Origin: Bryobacterales bacterium F-183
Lineage (GTDB): Bacteria > Acidobacteriota > Terriglobia > Bryobacterales > Bryobacteraceae
Direction: 5' to 3'
NCBI GenBank assembly: GCA_016865505.2
Contig: AP025252.1
Location: 930,001-994,000 of the forward strand
DNA: 64,000 nt
Within the stretch, counting starts at the first letter, position 1, and each line of letters starts with the position of its first letter. The notes under the pieces were generated by a model. It saw only the letters and a program-made list of their open reading frames with translations, did not search any database and was not told the DNA's origin. Both the position numbers and the translations under genes were made by a program. Shown here in pieces: positions 33,389 through 44,035 of this stretch.

Positions 33389-34786
33389 TCAAGCCCAAAA
33401 ACGCAGAGCGATCGCGGCAGCCACCATCAGCCACCCAAACACGTCGCCGTACCGCCCGTAAAACGTGGGGTTCGCAGGCGCCATCGCAAAGTCGACAAGC
33501 AGCGTCGAACCGTTACCCGGCTTGCTCCAAGTCTCACCCGCGATCCGCCCAAAGCGATCCGTCACCGTCATCAGGCCCTCGCGCGACGACCGTACCATGG
33601 AGAATCCGCCCTCAATCCCGCGCACGGCAGAAAGCCGCGCCGCGATCCACGCGTCCTCACCAAAGTCCCACGCCGGGTCGAGCACCGCGTCCACACCCTC
33701 CAGCGAATACATCCGTCCGAACGATGGAAAGTGGAAGTCCTTGCAGATCCCCAGGCCGTACGATGCGTTCTCGACACGCGCGGTCTTCGCCGTGACACCC
33801 GGCGTCAGATAGGACTCCAGCCCCGGCACCAGGTGCATCTTGTCGTACGATCCCAACTCGCTGCCCTCAGGGTTCCAGATCATCAGCCGGTTGTACATCC
33901 GCCCGTCCTTCGGCACAGACATCCCCGCCGCGACGTACACGTGATGCCGCCGTGCCGCCTCCCCGAGTGCCGCCAGCTTTTCCTGCGCGCGCTCCGGAGT
34001 CTTGAAATCCTCAATCTTTTCGGGCAGCAGAATGAGTTGGGCCTTCTGCTGGGCTAACTCTTCCACCATTTGTAGATAGCGGTTCCACACACGATCCGCT
34101 TCTGCTTGCGGAACCCTGCGGCTCACAAAATCGTCGATCGACGCGAGCCCCACACGCACCGTACCGAGCGTCCGCGCATCCCCGCGCGACACCCGCAGCG
34201 CACCCCACGTCAGCGCGATCGCAAACATCGCGACCGCCGGCGCCCAGGTCCGCCAGGACACATCGCGATACTGCAGCAACACCGCAATCACCGATGCCGG
34301 AAGGCCAATCAGAAACACCACGCCAGGCAACCCGGCGACCGACGTAATCTGCAGCACAGGCAGAAAATCACCCTGGCTATATGCGAGGCTTCCCGCGCTC
34401 CCATGCGGCGACGCAAATCCGATGATCGTGTCGAGCGCCGCCCAGGCCACCGGGTACGCCAACACGCTATACCAGCGCCGTTCCCGCGTCACCGCCCGAT
34501 GCGCAAACCGCACCACGCCGTACCAGGCAAACGCCTGCAGTACGATCAGCAGCACCGCCACCAGTACACTCCGGTCCGCGGTCACCCAGTAATAATGTGC
34601 ATTCGAACAGTACCCTAAGGCAGCCGCTCCAAAGGCAAGCCATCCTGCCTCCCGGCGTGTCGTTTGAAACGCGCCGTACAGCAGCGGCAAAGGCGCAATC
34701 CAGGCTACCCACCATACCGGGTGAAGACTCACCGTAAAGTACAGTAGGACCGCCGAAAGCAGCGCCAATAACCGAGGTCTAGACAA
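33389..34786 (-). CDS. Apolipoprotein N-acyltransferase-like (Lnt-type) membrane nitrilase
   Basis: A 465-residue protein with about six N-terminal membrane helices (1-195) and a carbon-nitrogen hydrolase domain, the Lnt layout. The catalytic triad appears as Glu256 (LLPEK), Lys316 (SYDKMHLVPGLE) and Cys348 (GICKD). Lnt transfers an acyl chain to the N-terminus of lipoproteins; the K-x-H-L-V-P-x-x-E loop is the best Lnt-specific signature. The Cys is followed by Lys-Asp rather than the common Tyr-Glu, so it may be a diverged paralogue; I do not know whether it is the only Lnt in the genome. The start is TTG 34786, overlapping the DUF1501 gene by 8 bases. Confidence 0.78.
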   Translation of the reverse strand: MSRPRLLALLSAVLLYFTVSLHPVWWVAWIAPLPLLYGAFQTTRREAGWLAFGAAALGYCSNAHYYWVTADRSVLVAVLLIVLQAFAWYGVVRFAHRAVTRERRWYSVLAYPVAWAALDTIIGFASPHGSAGSLAYSQGDFLPVLQITSVAGLPGVVFLIGLPASVIAVLLQYRDVSWRTWAPAVAMFAIALTWGALRVSRGDARTLGTVRVGLASIDDFVSRRVPQAEADRVWNRYLQMVEELAQQKAQLILLPEKIEDFKTPERAQEKLAALGEAARRHHVYVAAGMSVPKDGRMYNRLMIWNPEGSELGSYDKMHLVPGLESYLTPGVTAKTARVENASYGLGICKDFHFPSFGRMYSLEGVDAVLDPAWDFGEDAWIAARLSAVRGIEGGFSMVRSSREGLMTVTDRFGRIAGETWSKPGNGSTLLVDFAMAPANPTFYGRYGDVFGWLMVAAAIALRFWA

Positions 34787-36197
34787 GTATCTCTTTCACC
34801 ACCCGCGCCGGGAATTGATCGGTCAACCGCTCCTTCAACCCATGCCGCTCCAGCGCCAGGTCGCGATGGTTCATGCCCAGCAAGTGCAGCATCGTCGCAT
34901 GGAAGTCGTGCACACTGACCGTATTCTCCACGGCCTTAAACCCAAGATCGTCCGTCGCGCCGTACACCGTGCCGCCCTTCACACCGCCGCCCGCCATCCA
35001 GATGCTGAACCCATTGGGACCATGATCCCGGCCCGCGCTCTTCACCGGACCCTGCGACATCGGCAACCGCCCGAACTCGCCGCCATACATCACCAGCGTC
35101 GAATCCAAAAGCCCGCGCTGCTTCAAGTCCTTCAGCAGGGCAGCAATCGGTTTATCAGTCTTCCCACACGCGTAATCCAGGCTGTTCTTCAAATCGCCAT
35201 GCGAATCAAAGATCTGGCTTTCGATATACAACTGCACGAACCGTACCCCGCGTTCGACCAAGCGCCGTGCCATCAGGCACCGCTTGCCGTACGACCGGGT
35301 CGCTTCATCATTCAGCCCGTACGCCTCACGCGTCGCCTCGGACTCTTGGTTCAAATCCAATGCATCGGACGCCGCCATCTGCATCCGCGCCGCCAACTCA
35401 TAGCTCGAAATGCGAGCATCCAGCTCCGGCTGATACGGCCGCGACCCTCGGTGCGCCGCATCCAGCTTGCTGATCAGGTTCCGCTCGGCTTCCACCAGCG
35501 GCGTCGGAATCTCCGCGCGAGGCTGTAAATTCAGCACCGGCGCGCCTTCCGTACGGAACCGCGTCCCCTGATAAATCGGCGGCAACCAAGCGGACTGCCA
35601 GTTCGAAATCCCGTTGATCGGCAGCCCTTTCGGGTCGTCCAACACCACGTACGCCGGCAGATTCTGATTCTCCGAACCCAACCCGTACGTCACCCAGGAC
35701 CCAATCGACGGGCGGCTCGCAATCGTACGTCCCGAATGCATCAGGAACAGCGCCGGTTCATGATTCGCATGCTCGCCGTACATCGAACGGATCACCGCAA
35801 TATCGTCCACGCACTCGGCCAGATGCGGCAGCGCGCTCGACAGCTCAATCCCGCTCTTGCCGTGCTTTTTGAACGTGTACGGCGACGGCATAATCGTGCC
35901 CGCCTCTTTGCCGTTCGAAATCGCAAAGCTCAGCTCGCGGCTCGGTGCCGTACCCGCAAGCCGGTTCAACGTCGGCTTCGGATCGAACAGATCCACCTGG
36001 CTCGGCCCGCCGTTCATAAACAGATGAATGACAGCCTTCGCCTTGCCCGGGAAGTGCGGGGCCTTGGGCTTCAGATCAAACACCGGCGATCCGCCGCCAT
36101 TGCCAAACGTCACTGCCGGAGCCGCCAGCGCAGCTAGTGCCGCACCATGCAACCCATCAGTCAACCGCGAAAAGAACTCTCTTCTGGAACTTGGCAT
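34779..36197 (-). CDS. DUF1501 family exported protein
   Basis: A 472-residue DUF1501 protein (sulfatase-like alkaline phosphatase fold, planctomycete/acidobacterial). The N-terminus MPSSRREFFSRLTDGLHGAA carries a Tat-like twin-Arg motif. Family segments seen: KAVIHLFMNGGPSQVDLFDPKP, HFPG, HSGR, GTVYGATDDLGFKAVEN and HDFHATMLHLLGMNHRDL. In these genomes DUF1501 genes usually lie next to DUF1549/DUF1553 cytochrome genes, as here (12 bases upstream gap). The pair is thought to take part in polysaccharide or surface-glycan use, which is inference. Confidence 0.93.
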   Translation of the reverse strand: MPSSRREFFSRLTDGLHGAALAALAAPAVTFGNGGGSPVFDLKPKAPHFPGKAKAVIHLFMNGGPSQVDLFDPKPTLNRLAGTAPSRELSFAISNGKEAGTIMPSPYTFKKHGKSGIELSSALPHLAECVDDIAVIRSMYGEHANHEPALFLMHSGRTIASRPSIGSWVTYGLGSENQNLPAYVVLDDPKGLPINGISNWQSAWLPPIYQGTRFRTEGAPVLNLQPRAEIPTPLVEAERNLISKLDAAHRGSRPYQPELDARISSYELAARMQMAASDALDLNQESEATREAYGLNDEATRSYGKRCLMARRLVERGVRFVQLYIESQIFDSHGDLKNSLDYACGKTDKPIAALLKDLKQRGLLDSTLVMYGGEFGRLPMSQGPVKSAGRDHGPNGFSIWMAGGGVKGGTVYGATDDLGFKAVENTVSVHDFHATMLHLLGMNHRDLALERHGLKERLTDQFPARVVKEILV

Positions 36198-36209
36198 CGT
36201 CGTCTTCCT

Positions 36210-38930
36210 CTAGTCAATAAAGCTGAACTCAGCCGAGTTCAAAATCGCATGGCAGTAGTTCGCTACCGCCATCCATTCCGCCGTCGCCGCACGAGGCGCT
36301 GCCGTATTCGTATCTTCCAGCTTCACCGGCCAACCCTTGCGGAAGTCCGCAATGGCCGCTACACCCAGCTTCACTTCCTCAGGCTTCGGATACCGCGCAT
36401 ACGCCCGCAAATACACGTTCTCCACAACCTTCGCGCGATCCCCTTCGGACTCATCGATCACGCGCCCCGCCATATACTGCGCCAAGTCCCAGGTGATGGA
36501 CCCGTTCATCATATGCAGCGCCTGGGTCGCAACGTTCGACTGCCGCCGTTCCGTACAATTCGGCGTCATCGGAGGCTGATCAAACGAATCCATCAAGGAC
36601 ACCGGAGTCTGCCGCCGGTGCAGGACATAAATGTTCCGCCGGTACCCCTTCGGCCCCGGCTTCACAATCACTTCTTTATCCGCCGTTACCGTCACATCCG
36701 CGGGCTTACCAAACGCCGTCGCATCCAGATACCCAGCCGCCGAGGCCAGCGAATCAAACAGCGTATCCGCGTCCATGCGCCGCATCGGCATGCGCGACAC
36801 CAGCGCGTTCTCCGGGTCGGCCTTCAGCACAGACTCATCCACCTTGGACGTTTGACGATACGCCTTCGACGTCACCATCAGCTTGTGCATCGCCTTCATC
36901 TTCCAGCCGGATTCCACAAACTCCACCGCCAGCCAATCGAGCAACGGTTGGTTCGACGGCGCGACACCAGTGCGTCCAAAGTTCGCCACGCTCGGCACGA
37001 TGCCGCGCCCAAAATGCCGCATCCACATCTGGTTTACGGCCACTCGCGCCGTCAACGGATGATTGGGCTGCGTCAACCACTTGGCCAATCCCAAACGCCG
37101 CCCGCTCGTACCCGCATACGGAGCCTTCGCCTCGTACTTCGCGAGTCCCGGCACCTGCTCAAACACCGTCAGTACGCCCGCATCCACCGGATCCCCGAAC
37201 CCGACCGGATCTCCGCGACGCAAAAGATAATGTTGCGACGGCTCCTCGTTGTCGGCCAAAATCCGCACATGCGGCGGCGGCAGCATCTTCCGGCGGATCT
37301 CCTGCTGCTTCTTCTGCAGCGGCTCGATCTGCTCGCGTAACTCAGCGTTCTCGCGCAAAATTTCGCGATCCTTCTTGCCCGTCTCTTTGCGCACCGGCTC
37401 CAGCAGCTTCTCGATCTCCGCCTTCACCGCCTTCGCCTCAGCTTCCAGCGGCGCGTTATGCTCCTGGTACTTCTTCCACTCCGCCTCAAGACCCAGCGCC
37501 TGCTCGCGCTTGTTCGGCGACCTCCACTCATACGGATCGTACGCCGCCTGCAAAATCGAACTCAGCCGGTAATAATCACGTTGCGGAATCGGGTCGTACT
37601 TGTGGTTGTGGCACCGCGCGCAGCCCACCGTCATGCCCATCACGGACGACGCCAGCACTTCCACTTCATCGGCCACAACATTCATACGTTCCGCCAGCAA
37701 ACCGCGTTCATTCGAATTGGTGGGATCCGGCACCGTGCGCAGGAACCCCGTCGCCGCCAAACGATCCACCATCTGCTGCGACGCCGTCTTGGCTGACCGC
37801 CAGTCATTCGACAGCTCATCCCCGGCAATCTGCTCCGTCAGGAACTCCGAGTACGGCTTATCCGCATTCAGCGCACGAATCACATAATCGCGATACCGCC
37901 ACGCAAACGGCCGGACCCCATCGTCCTGCCCGAAGCCTTCGGAGTCCGCGTACCCCGCCAGATCCAGCCAATGCTGGCCCCACCGTTCGCCATAATGCGG
38001 ACTCGCCAGCAGCTTATCCACCAGCCGCTCGTACGCCCCCGGAGCCTTATCGTTCATGTACGCCGTAATGTCGGCCTTGGTCGGCGGCAGCCCTGTCAGA
38101 TCCAGATACACGCGCCGCATCAGCGACAACTTGTCCGCCTCAGGAGCCAGCTTCAAGCCCTTTTCCTGCAGCTTTGCGACAACAAACGCATCCACCGGAT
38201 TCTTCTCGCCATTGGCCGGAACCTTGCCGCGCTGCGGCGGAATCAAGGACCAGAACTTCGCCGCATCCGGTGCCACCTTCGCATCAGACGCGACAGCCAC
38301 CGCCTGCGGCTCCGGCGCACCCGCCGCGATCCACGCCTTGATCTTCTCGGTCTCGGCTTCGGTCGGCAGCTCGACAGCCAGTTCCTTCGCCATCGCATCC
38401 GGCGGCATCGTCCCGTTCGCGATCCGCTTGTACATGAGGCTCTCTTCCGGCTTGCCCGGCACCAGTGCAGGACCTGACTTGCCGCCCTTCAACCGGCTCG
38501 CCACCGTACGAAGATCGAGCCCGCCTTCTTTGCGCAATCCGCCATGGCACATCACGCACCGCGCCTGGATCACCGCCCGCGCATCCTGCTCGCGTACCTG
38601 CGCCACTTCCACCACCGGCATAGCCTTCTGCTGGTTGATCCACGCGCGAACCTGATCGATCTCCGCGTCCTTCAGCTTCGGCATCTTGCCCGGAGGCATC
38701 TGCCCGGTGACGATCTTATCGATCAGCAGACTCTTGGCCGCAAACCCCGGCACAATCGCCGGACCCGACGCGCCGCCTTTCAGCAACGCCGCGGCGGACG
38801 ACAGATCGAGTCCACCGGCCTTGCCGTGACAGCCCGCGCATTTGGCCGCAAAAATAGCCTTCGTTCCGGCGTCGAACTCCACGTCCGCGGCAGGAAGCAA
38901 AGCAATCAGAACAACAGCAGCAACGATCAT
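36210..38930 (-). CDS. Planctomycete-type cytochrome DUF1549/DUF1553 protein
   Basis: A 906-residue exported protein. Two c-type haem motifs sit in the N-terminal PSCyt1 domain: CAGCH at 31-35 and CVMCH at 125-129. The DUF1549 domain (about 250-450, with [16 protein letters not shown] and QIAGDEL) and DUF1553 domain (about 620-880, with [12 protein letters not shown] and [11 protein letters not shown]) follow. A coiled coil lies at about 480-560. A near-ideal AGGAG sits 4 bases before the ATG at 38930. Partner of the downstream DUF1501 gene; probably an envelope redox or binding protein. Confidence 0.93.
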   Translation of the reverse strand: MIVAAVVLIALLPAADVEFDAGTKAIFAAKCAGCHGKAGGLDLSSAAALLKGGASGPAIVPGFAAKSLLIDKIVTGQMPPGKMPKLKDAEIDQVRAWINQQKAMPVVEVAQVREQDARAVIQARCVMCHGGLRKEGGLDLRTVASRLKGGKSGPALVPGKPEESLMYKRIANGTMPPDAMAKELAVELPTEAETEKIKAWIAAGAPEPQAVAVASDAKVAPDAAKFWSLIPPQRGKVPANGEKNPVDAFVVAKLQEKGLKLAPEADKLSLMRRVYLDLTGLPPTKADITAYMNDKAPGAYERLVDKLLASPHYGERWGQHWLDLAGYADSEGFGQDDGVRPFAWRYRDYVIRALNADKPYSEFLTEQIAGDELSNDWRSAKTASQQMVDRLAATGFLRTVPDPTNSNERGLLAERMNVVADEVEVLASSVMGMTVGCARCHNHKYDPIPQRDYYRLSSILQAAYDPYEWRSPNKREQALGLEAEWKKYQEHNAPLEAEAKAVKAEIEKLLEPVRKETGKKDREILRENAELREQIEPLQKKQQEIRRKMLPPPHVRILADNEEPSQHYLLRRGDPVGFGDPVDAGVLTVFEQVPGLAKYEAKAPYAGTSGRRLGLAKWLTQPNHPLTARVAVNQMWMRHFGRGIVPSVANFGRTGVAPSNQPLLDWLAVEFVESGWKMKAMHKLMVTSKAYRQTSKVDESVLKADPENALVSRMPMRRMDADTLFDSLASAAGYLDATAFGKPADVTVTADKEVIVKPGPKGYRRNIYVLHRRQTPVSLMDSFDQPPMTPNCTERRQSNVATQALHMMNGSITWDLAQYMAGRVIDESEGDRAKVVENVYLRAYARYPKPEEVKLGVAAIADFRKGWPVKLEDTNTAAPRAATAEWMAVANYCHAILNSAEFSFID

Positions 38931-38942
38931 GAAACTCCTACT

Positions 38943-39584
38943 TTATGCCGGACGGCGGCGATATAGCGCGAGCGAGGCCGCAAGCGCCAGCAAAGCGGCG
39001 CCGCATGTACGATCCAGCCATACCGTACCCTTCTCTCGCAGCAACCCCATTGCCTTCGACCCCAACTGCGCGTACGCGCACATCACCAGCAAGTCAATCG
39101 AGGCAAACACCACAGCCAGAATCGCGTATTGTGGCGCTTGCGGCATCCCCGGCGACAGAAACTGCGGCAGAAACGCCGTAAAGAACAAGTAACCCTTAGG
39201 ATTTGTAATGCCCACTAGGAAGCACTTGCGGAACAGCGTCCACCCCGAAATCTGCATGGCCTCGCCGCCTTCGGGCAACCGGTCCTGCAAGGACGCGTCG
39301 GACCGCAGCATTTTCCAGCCCAAATAGCAAAGGTACAGGACGCCCACCCACTTCAATACAGAGAACGCGTGTTGCGACGCCGCCAGTAGCGCGCCCAATC
39401 CAGCGGCCACCGTGGCGATCAGCACAAAGTCTGCGGCAATCGCTCCCAGCATCCCGGCAAACGCCCGGCGTACCCCGAATCGCGACCCGTTCGACAACGT
39501 CAACAGCATCGTCGGACCCGGCGTCACAATCGTGATCAAGGCCACCATGGAAAACGCGAGAAGCGTGGCTTGCGACATTCCCAT
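38943..39584 (-). CDS. LysE/RhtB family amino-acid exporter
   Basis: A 213-residue inner-membrane protein with about six helices. The LysE/RhtB signature is the early ITIVTPGPTMLLTLSNG with conserved P-G-P, then VLKWVGVLYLCYLGWKMLR and the GITNPKGYLFFTAFLPQF segment. Members export amino acids or their derivatives; the substrate is not readable. It ends 12 bases before the PSCyt start, on the same strand, and starts 36 bases after the RND permease stop. Confidence 0.92.
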   Translation of the reverse strand: MGMSQATLLAFSMVALITIVTPGPTMLLTLSNGSRFGVRRAFAGMLGAIAADFVLIATVAAGLGALLAASQHAFSVLKWVGVLYLCYLGWKMLRSDASLQDRLPEGGEAMQISGWTLFRKCFLVGITNPKGYLFFTAFLPQFLSPGMPQAPQYAILAVVFASIDLLVMCAYAQLGSKAMGLLREKGTVWLDRTCGAALLALAASLALYRRRPA

Positions 39585-39620
39585 ATCTTCCCATCACTCT
39601 CAGCGCGCCGTTCGCGCTCT

Positions 39621-42600
39621 TTAGTATCTCCCCACCACTTCCGGTTCCCACTTCTCTTCCGTTTTCGTAGGAGGCACAGTCCGGCCGCGTCGCGATGTCC
39701 ACCAGCTACGCAGCCCTTCAAAGTACAGATAAATCACCGGCGTGATGTACAACGTCAACGCCTGGCTCACCAGCAGCCCGCCGACCACAGCCAAACCCAA
39801 GGACTGCCGCGCGTCGGACCCTTCGCCGTACGCCACAGCAATCGGCAAGGTGCCAAACAGCGCCGCGACAGTTGTCATCATGATCGGGCGGAACCGCAGC
39901 AAACACCCTTGCCAAATCGCCTCGCGAGCCGTCATCCCGTCGCGCTGCGCCGCTACCGCAAAATCAATCATCATGATGGCGTTCTTCTTGACGACGCCAA
40001 ACAACATGATCAATCCCACAAAGCCGTAAAGATCGAGCGGCTTGCCGAAAATCAGCAACGTCGCCAGCGCCCCGAACACCGCAGAAGGCAGCCCCGACAG
40101 GATCGTAATCGGGTGAATAAAGCTCTCGTACAGGATTCCCAGAACAATAAAGATCACCAGCACCGCCACAATCAACAGCACCGTGAGGTTATCGAAGGAC
40201 TTCTGAAACTCCTTCACCGTACCCTGGAAGCTCGACGAAATCCCCGGCGGGATCCGCAGTTCTTCCACCAGCGTCTTCACCTGCTCCGCCGCAGGACCCA
40301 GCGCATAACCAGGCCGCAAGTTGAACGACACTGTCACCGCCGGAGACTGTCCAAAGTGGTTGATCGTCAGCGGACCCGTACGCGGCTCCAACTTCGCCAG
40401 GCTATCCAGCGGCACCAGCACGCCAGCCGATGACCGCAGGTAAATCTTGGACAAATCCGCAGCCGTCTTCTGCTTGGCCGGATCTACTTCGAGCAGCACC
40501 GCGTACTGATTGGCCGGTGCGTAAATCGTCGTCACCTCGCGCTGCCCATACGCGCCGTACAGCGTACTCTGAATCTGCTGCGGCGAAATCCCCAACGCCT
40601 GTGCGCGATCCCGGTCAATCTGTACATGCAGTTCCGGACTCGCAATCTGCATATCCGAGTTCACATCCACAAACCCCGGCAGCTTGCGCAACCCATCCAC
40701 AATCTGCGGCGCCCAGAAGTACAGCGCCTTCAAGTCGGTGGACTGCAAGGTCAACTGATATTGGCTCTGGCTCGCCTGCCCGCCAATCGTAATCGGCGGC
40801 GGATTGTTGATGAACGTCATGATGCCCGGAACCTCCGCCACCATTGGCCGAAGCTCCGCAATGATCTGATCCACGGACTTCGTACGTTGCGACAACGGCT
40901 TCGCGCGACCCACAACAAACCCGCCGTTGCTGTTCCGAACAAACGACACGACGCCCTCAATATCCGGGTGCTGCTGGAACTTCTTCGCAACCGCCATCTG
41001 GTGCTGCCGCATCGACTCGTACGACGTGTTTTGCGCCGCCTGCGTCTGCGAAAACATCATGCCCACGTCGGTGGACGGAATGAACCCAGTAGGCATAATC
41101 CGGAACAGATACACCGTACCCGCCAGCATCACCACCGCAATCGCCATCGTCACCCAATGCCACTTCAACGCCGGACGCAACGTCACTTCGTACGCCTTAG
41201 TCATCCACTCAAAGCACCACTCGAAGAACCGGTACACCGGCCCGTGCTGGATCCCTGGCCCATGCTCTGCCTTCAAGAACCGGCTGCCCAGCATCGGCGT
41301 CAACGTCAACGACACAAAGCCCGAAATCAAAATCGACACGACAATCGTCACCGAAAACTCATGCAGCAATCGACCCACGATGCCGCCCAAAAACAGCACC
41401 GGAATAAACACAGCGATCAGCGAGATCGTCATCGACACAATCGTGAACCCGATCTCTTTCGACGCATCGAGCGCCGCCTGCATCCGCGGCTTGCCCATCT
41501 CCATGTGCCGCACGATGTTCTCGAGCATCACGATGGCATCGTCCACCACAAAGCCCACCGACAGCGTAAGCGCCATCAGTGACAGGTTGTTCAAGCTGTA
41601 CCCCAGCAGGTACATCGCGCCAAACGTACCGATCAATGAAATCGGCACTGCAAGCCCCGGGATCAATGTCGCGGGGATGTTGCGCAGGAACAGGAAGATC
41701 ACCAGGATCACCAGCGCAATGGTCAACAGCAGCGTAAATTCCACGTCGTGAATCGACGCGCGAATCGACACCGAAGCGTCGTTCTCGATGTCCAGATGCA
41801 CCGTCGGCGGAATCTCCGCGCGGAACTGCGGCAACAGCGCGCGGATCTTATCCACGATCTCCACCGTGTTCGTACCCGGCTGCCTCTGTACGGCCAGAAT
41901 CACCGCACGCTGCCCGTTGTACCAGCCGATGTTGCGATCGTTCTCCACGCCATCCAGCACCGTCGCCACCTGGTCCAATCGCACAGGAGCGCCATTCCGC
42001 CACGCTACGATCACCGGCTTGTACGCCGCGGCATTGGCCAGCGAACCATTCGACTGAATCGTCAGCGACAGCTTGTCCCCATCCAGACGACCCGTCGGCA
42101 AATTGGTGTTCGACGCCTGTATCGCTCGCGTCACATCATCGATCGAGATGTTATTCGCCGCCATCCGGTCCGGGTCCATCTGCACGCGCACCGCGTACTT
42201 CTGCACGCCAAAGATGTTCACGCGGGACACGCCGCTCACCATCGAAATACGCTGCGCCAAAATCGTATCCGCGTACTCGTTCACCGTGTACAGCGGTTGC
42301 GTATCCGAATACAGCGCCAGGTACACAATGGGCTGCTCCGCCGGATTCACCTTCTGCAGCATCGGCGGACGCGGCATCGTACTCGGCAGGCGTCCCCCAG
42401 CCTTGGCGATCGCCGACTGCACATCCTGCGCCGCCGCATCGATGTCGCGCGACAGCTCAAACGTCAACGTAATCGACGTCGACCCCTGCGAGTTCGTCGA
42501 ACTCATCGAGTCAATCCCGGCAATCGTCGTAAACTCACGCTCCAGCGGCGTCGCGACGCTCGTCGCCATCGTCTCCGGACTCGCACCCGGCAACGCCGCC

Positions 42601-42743
42601 TGCACCTGGATCGTCGGATAGTCGATCGCCGGCAACGCCGCCACCGGCAACTGCCGGAACGCCAGCGTGCCAAACAGCACAATGGACGCCGTCACCAGCG
42701 TGCTCATCACCGGCCGTTCAATAAAGGGTTTGGAAAAGTTCAC
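39621..42743 (-). CDS. RND efflux permease (HAE1 type)
   Basis: A 1040-residue inner-membrane efflux pump with the standard twelve-helix duplication. Proton-relay residues are intact: an Asp pair in [15 protein letters not shown] and Lys in [14 protein letters not shown]. The porter-domain sequence ([12 protein letters not shown]-type loop, here [14 protein letters not shown]) and LINKL-like domain starts resemble MdtB/MdtC and AcrB. It would export multidrug or lipid-like substrates. The start is a GTG overlapping the adaptor stop as GTGA. No outer-membrane TolC-like gene is adjacent. Confidence 0.95.
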   Translation of the reverse strand: MNFSKPFIERPVMSTLVTASIVLFGTLAFRQLPVAALPAIDYPTIQVQAALPGASPETMATSVATPLEREFTTIAGIDSMSSTNSQGSTSITLTFELSRDIDAAAQDVQSAIAKAGGRLPSTMPRPPMLQKVNPAEQPIVYLALYSDTQPLYTVNEYADTILAQRISMVSGVSRVNIFGVQKYAVRVQMDPDRMAANNISIDDVTRAIQASNTNLPTGRLDGDKLSLTIQSNGSLANAAAYKPVIVAWRNGAPVRLDQVATVLDGVENDRNIGWYNGQRAVILAVQRQPGTNTVEIVDKIRALLPQFRAEIPPTVHLDIENDASVSIRASIHDVEFTLLLTIALVILVIFLFLRNIPATLIPGLAVPISLIGTFGAMYLLGYSLNNLSLMALTLSVGFVVDDAIVMLENIVRHMEMGKPRMQAALDASKEIGFTIVSMTISLIAVFIPVLFLGGIVGRLLHEFSVTIVVSILISGFVSLTLTPMLGSRFLKAEHGPGIQHGPVYRFFEWCFEWMTKAYEVTLRPALKWHWVTMAIAVVMLAGTVYLFRIMPTGFIPSTDVGMMFSQTQAAQNTSYESMRQHQMAVAKKFQQHPDIEGVVSFVRNSNGGFVVGRAKPLSQRTKSVDQIIAELRPMVAEVPGIMTFINNPPPITIGGQASQSQYQLTLQSTDLKALYFWAPQIVDGLRKLPGFVDVNSDMQIASPELHVQIDRDRAQALGISPQQIQSTLYGAYGQREVTTIYAPANQYAVLLEVDPAKQKTAADLSKIYLRSSAGVLVPLDSLAKLEPRTGPLTINHFGQSPAVTVSFNLRPGYALGPAAEQVKTLVEELRIPPGISSSFQGTVKEFQKSFDNLTVLLIVAVLVIFIVLGILYESFIHPITILSGLPSAVFGALATLLIFGKPLDLYGFVGLIMLFGVVKKNAIMMIDFAVAAQRDGMTAREAIWQGCLLRFRPIMMTTVAALFGTLPIAVAYGEGSDARQSLGLAVVGGLLVSQALTLYITPVIYLYFEGLRSWWTSRRGRTVPPTKTEEKWEPEVVGRY

Positions 42744-43930
42744 AGCGATCCCTTCTTCACCCGCGCACCCGGCTGCAGCCGCAAATGACCGTCAGTCACC
42801 ACCACATCCCCAGCCTTCAATCCTTTGGTGATCGCCACCTTGCCGCCGTACGTCTCGCCCTGCTCCACCAGCACCGTTTCAATCGTCTGGTCACCCTTGA
42901 TGCGGAACACATAAGGACCCTTCTGTCCCGTCTGCACCGCCTCCGCCGGAACCAGCAGCGCATTCGCATTCGTACCCAGGCGCAACACGACATCGGCAAA
43001 CTGCCCCGGCCACAGCAATCCGTTGGCATTTTCAAACGTCGCCTTCAGCCGAATGGTCCCGCTCGCCGGATCGACGGCATTATCGATCACCGTCACCCGA
43101 CCCATCGCCGTCGCACTCGGATTCTCTTTGAGCGACGCCTGCACCGCCAAACCCGCACCCGCAGCCCGAATCGCCGCCAGATGCCGCTCCGGCACGTTGA
43201 ACGTCACAAACACCGGGCTCATCTTGTTGATGGTCACCAACGCCGTATCGTTCGCCTTCACGATGTTGCCCGCATGCAGGCTCACCGTACCCAACCGTCC
43301 GGAAATCGGCGCCGTGATCTGGCAGTACGCAATGTCGATCTTTGCCCGCTCCACCGCCGCCAGATTGGTCGTCAGGCTCGCCTTCGAACTCTCGACAGAC
43401 GCCTGCGATGACAGCAAATTCGCCCTGGTCGTCTCACTGCTGTTCTTCAGTTGTTCGTACTGCGCTTTGGAAATGATCCCCTGATTGGCCAACTCGCCGT
43501 ATCGCGCCGCTTCACCCGCCGCGTACCGCGACTGTGCCGTATCCCGCGCGACATTCGCCTCCGCCTGCTTCAGCGCCGCCCGGTCCCGAGCCACCATGCC
43601 TTCGGCCTGCGCCAGCGATTGCCGGAACTCCCGGTCGTCCAGGGTAAACAGCAAATCCCCGGCCCGTACGGTCGCGCCTTCCTTCAAGTGGACCTTGGCG
43701 ATCTGCCCCGTAATCCGTGGCTTCACCTCCACCCGCTCCGTGGCCTCCACAGACCCAACCAGGCTGATTTCCACAGGAATCGACCCGCTCACCGCCGCTT
43801 CCATCAATACAGGAACGGCAGGCGGCGGACCCGCATCGGCCTTTACAGCCGTGGCAGGTTTACAACCTGTTGATACAAAAGCAACAAAAGCAAGCGCAAA
43901 GGCGCCGGTAACGGGTCGGCTAACGGTCAT
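42740..43930 (-). CDS. RND efflux periplasmic adaptor lipoprotein
   Basis: A 396-residue membrane-fusion protein. From ATG 43930, the N-terminus is a lipoprotein signal with lipobox FVSTGC, so the mature protein is lipid-anchored. The biotinyl-lipoyl half-motifs are [23 protein letters not shown] and a second copy near [17 protein letters not shown]; between them is a helical hairpin (about 105-190), then beta-barrel and membrane-proximal domains. It acts with the downstream permease; overlap of 4 bases shows translational coupling. Confidence 0.94.
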   Translation of the reverse strand: MTVSRPVTGAFALAFVAFVSTGCKPATAVKADAGPPPAVPVLMEAAVSGSIPVEISLVGSVEATERVEVKPRITGQIAKVHLKEGATVRAGDLLFTLDDREFRQSLAQAEGMVARDRAALKQAEANVARDTAQSRYAAGEAARYGELANQGIISKAQYEQLKNSSETTRANLLSSQASVESSKASLTTNLAAVERAKIDIAYCQITAPISGRLGTVSLHAGNIVKANDTALVTINKMSPVFVTFNVPERHLAAIRAAGAGLAVQASLKENPSATAMGRVTVIDNAVDPASGTIRLKATFENANGLLWPGQFADVVLRLGTNANALLVPAEAVQTGQKGPYVFRIKGDQTIETVLVEQGETYGGKVAITKGLKAGDVVVTDGHLRLQPGARVKKGSL

Positions 43931-43945
43931 GGGTGCAATGAAGGG

Positions 43946-43972
43946 ACGTTCACGTCGAGACAAACGTGACGT
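43946..43972. promoter_or_regulatory. Imperfect dyad upstream of RND operon
   Basis: ACGTTCACGT at 43946-43955 and ACGTGACGT at 43964-43972 face each other across 8 bases, 16-42 bases before the adaptor start, in an otherwise unassigned 105-base gap. The inner CACGT/ACGTG match is exact; the outer part has one extra base. It could be a TetR- or MarR-type operator, but no such regulator is in the window. Confidence 0.3.
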
Positions 43973-44035
43973 ACCACGCCCCAAGTATTTCCGATTTCAA
44001 CAGCCCGATTGTCACTCGGGTGTCATATCTCGCGC

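Noticed and set aside
41748-42788. 346-codon open frame antisense to the RND permease
   Set aside because: Arg/His-rich composition typical of an antisense shadow of a GC-rich gene.
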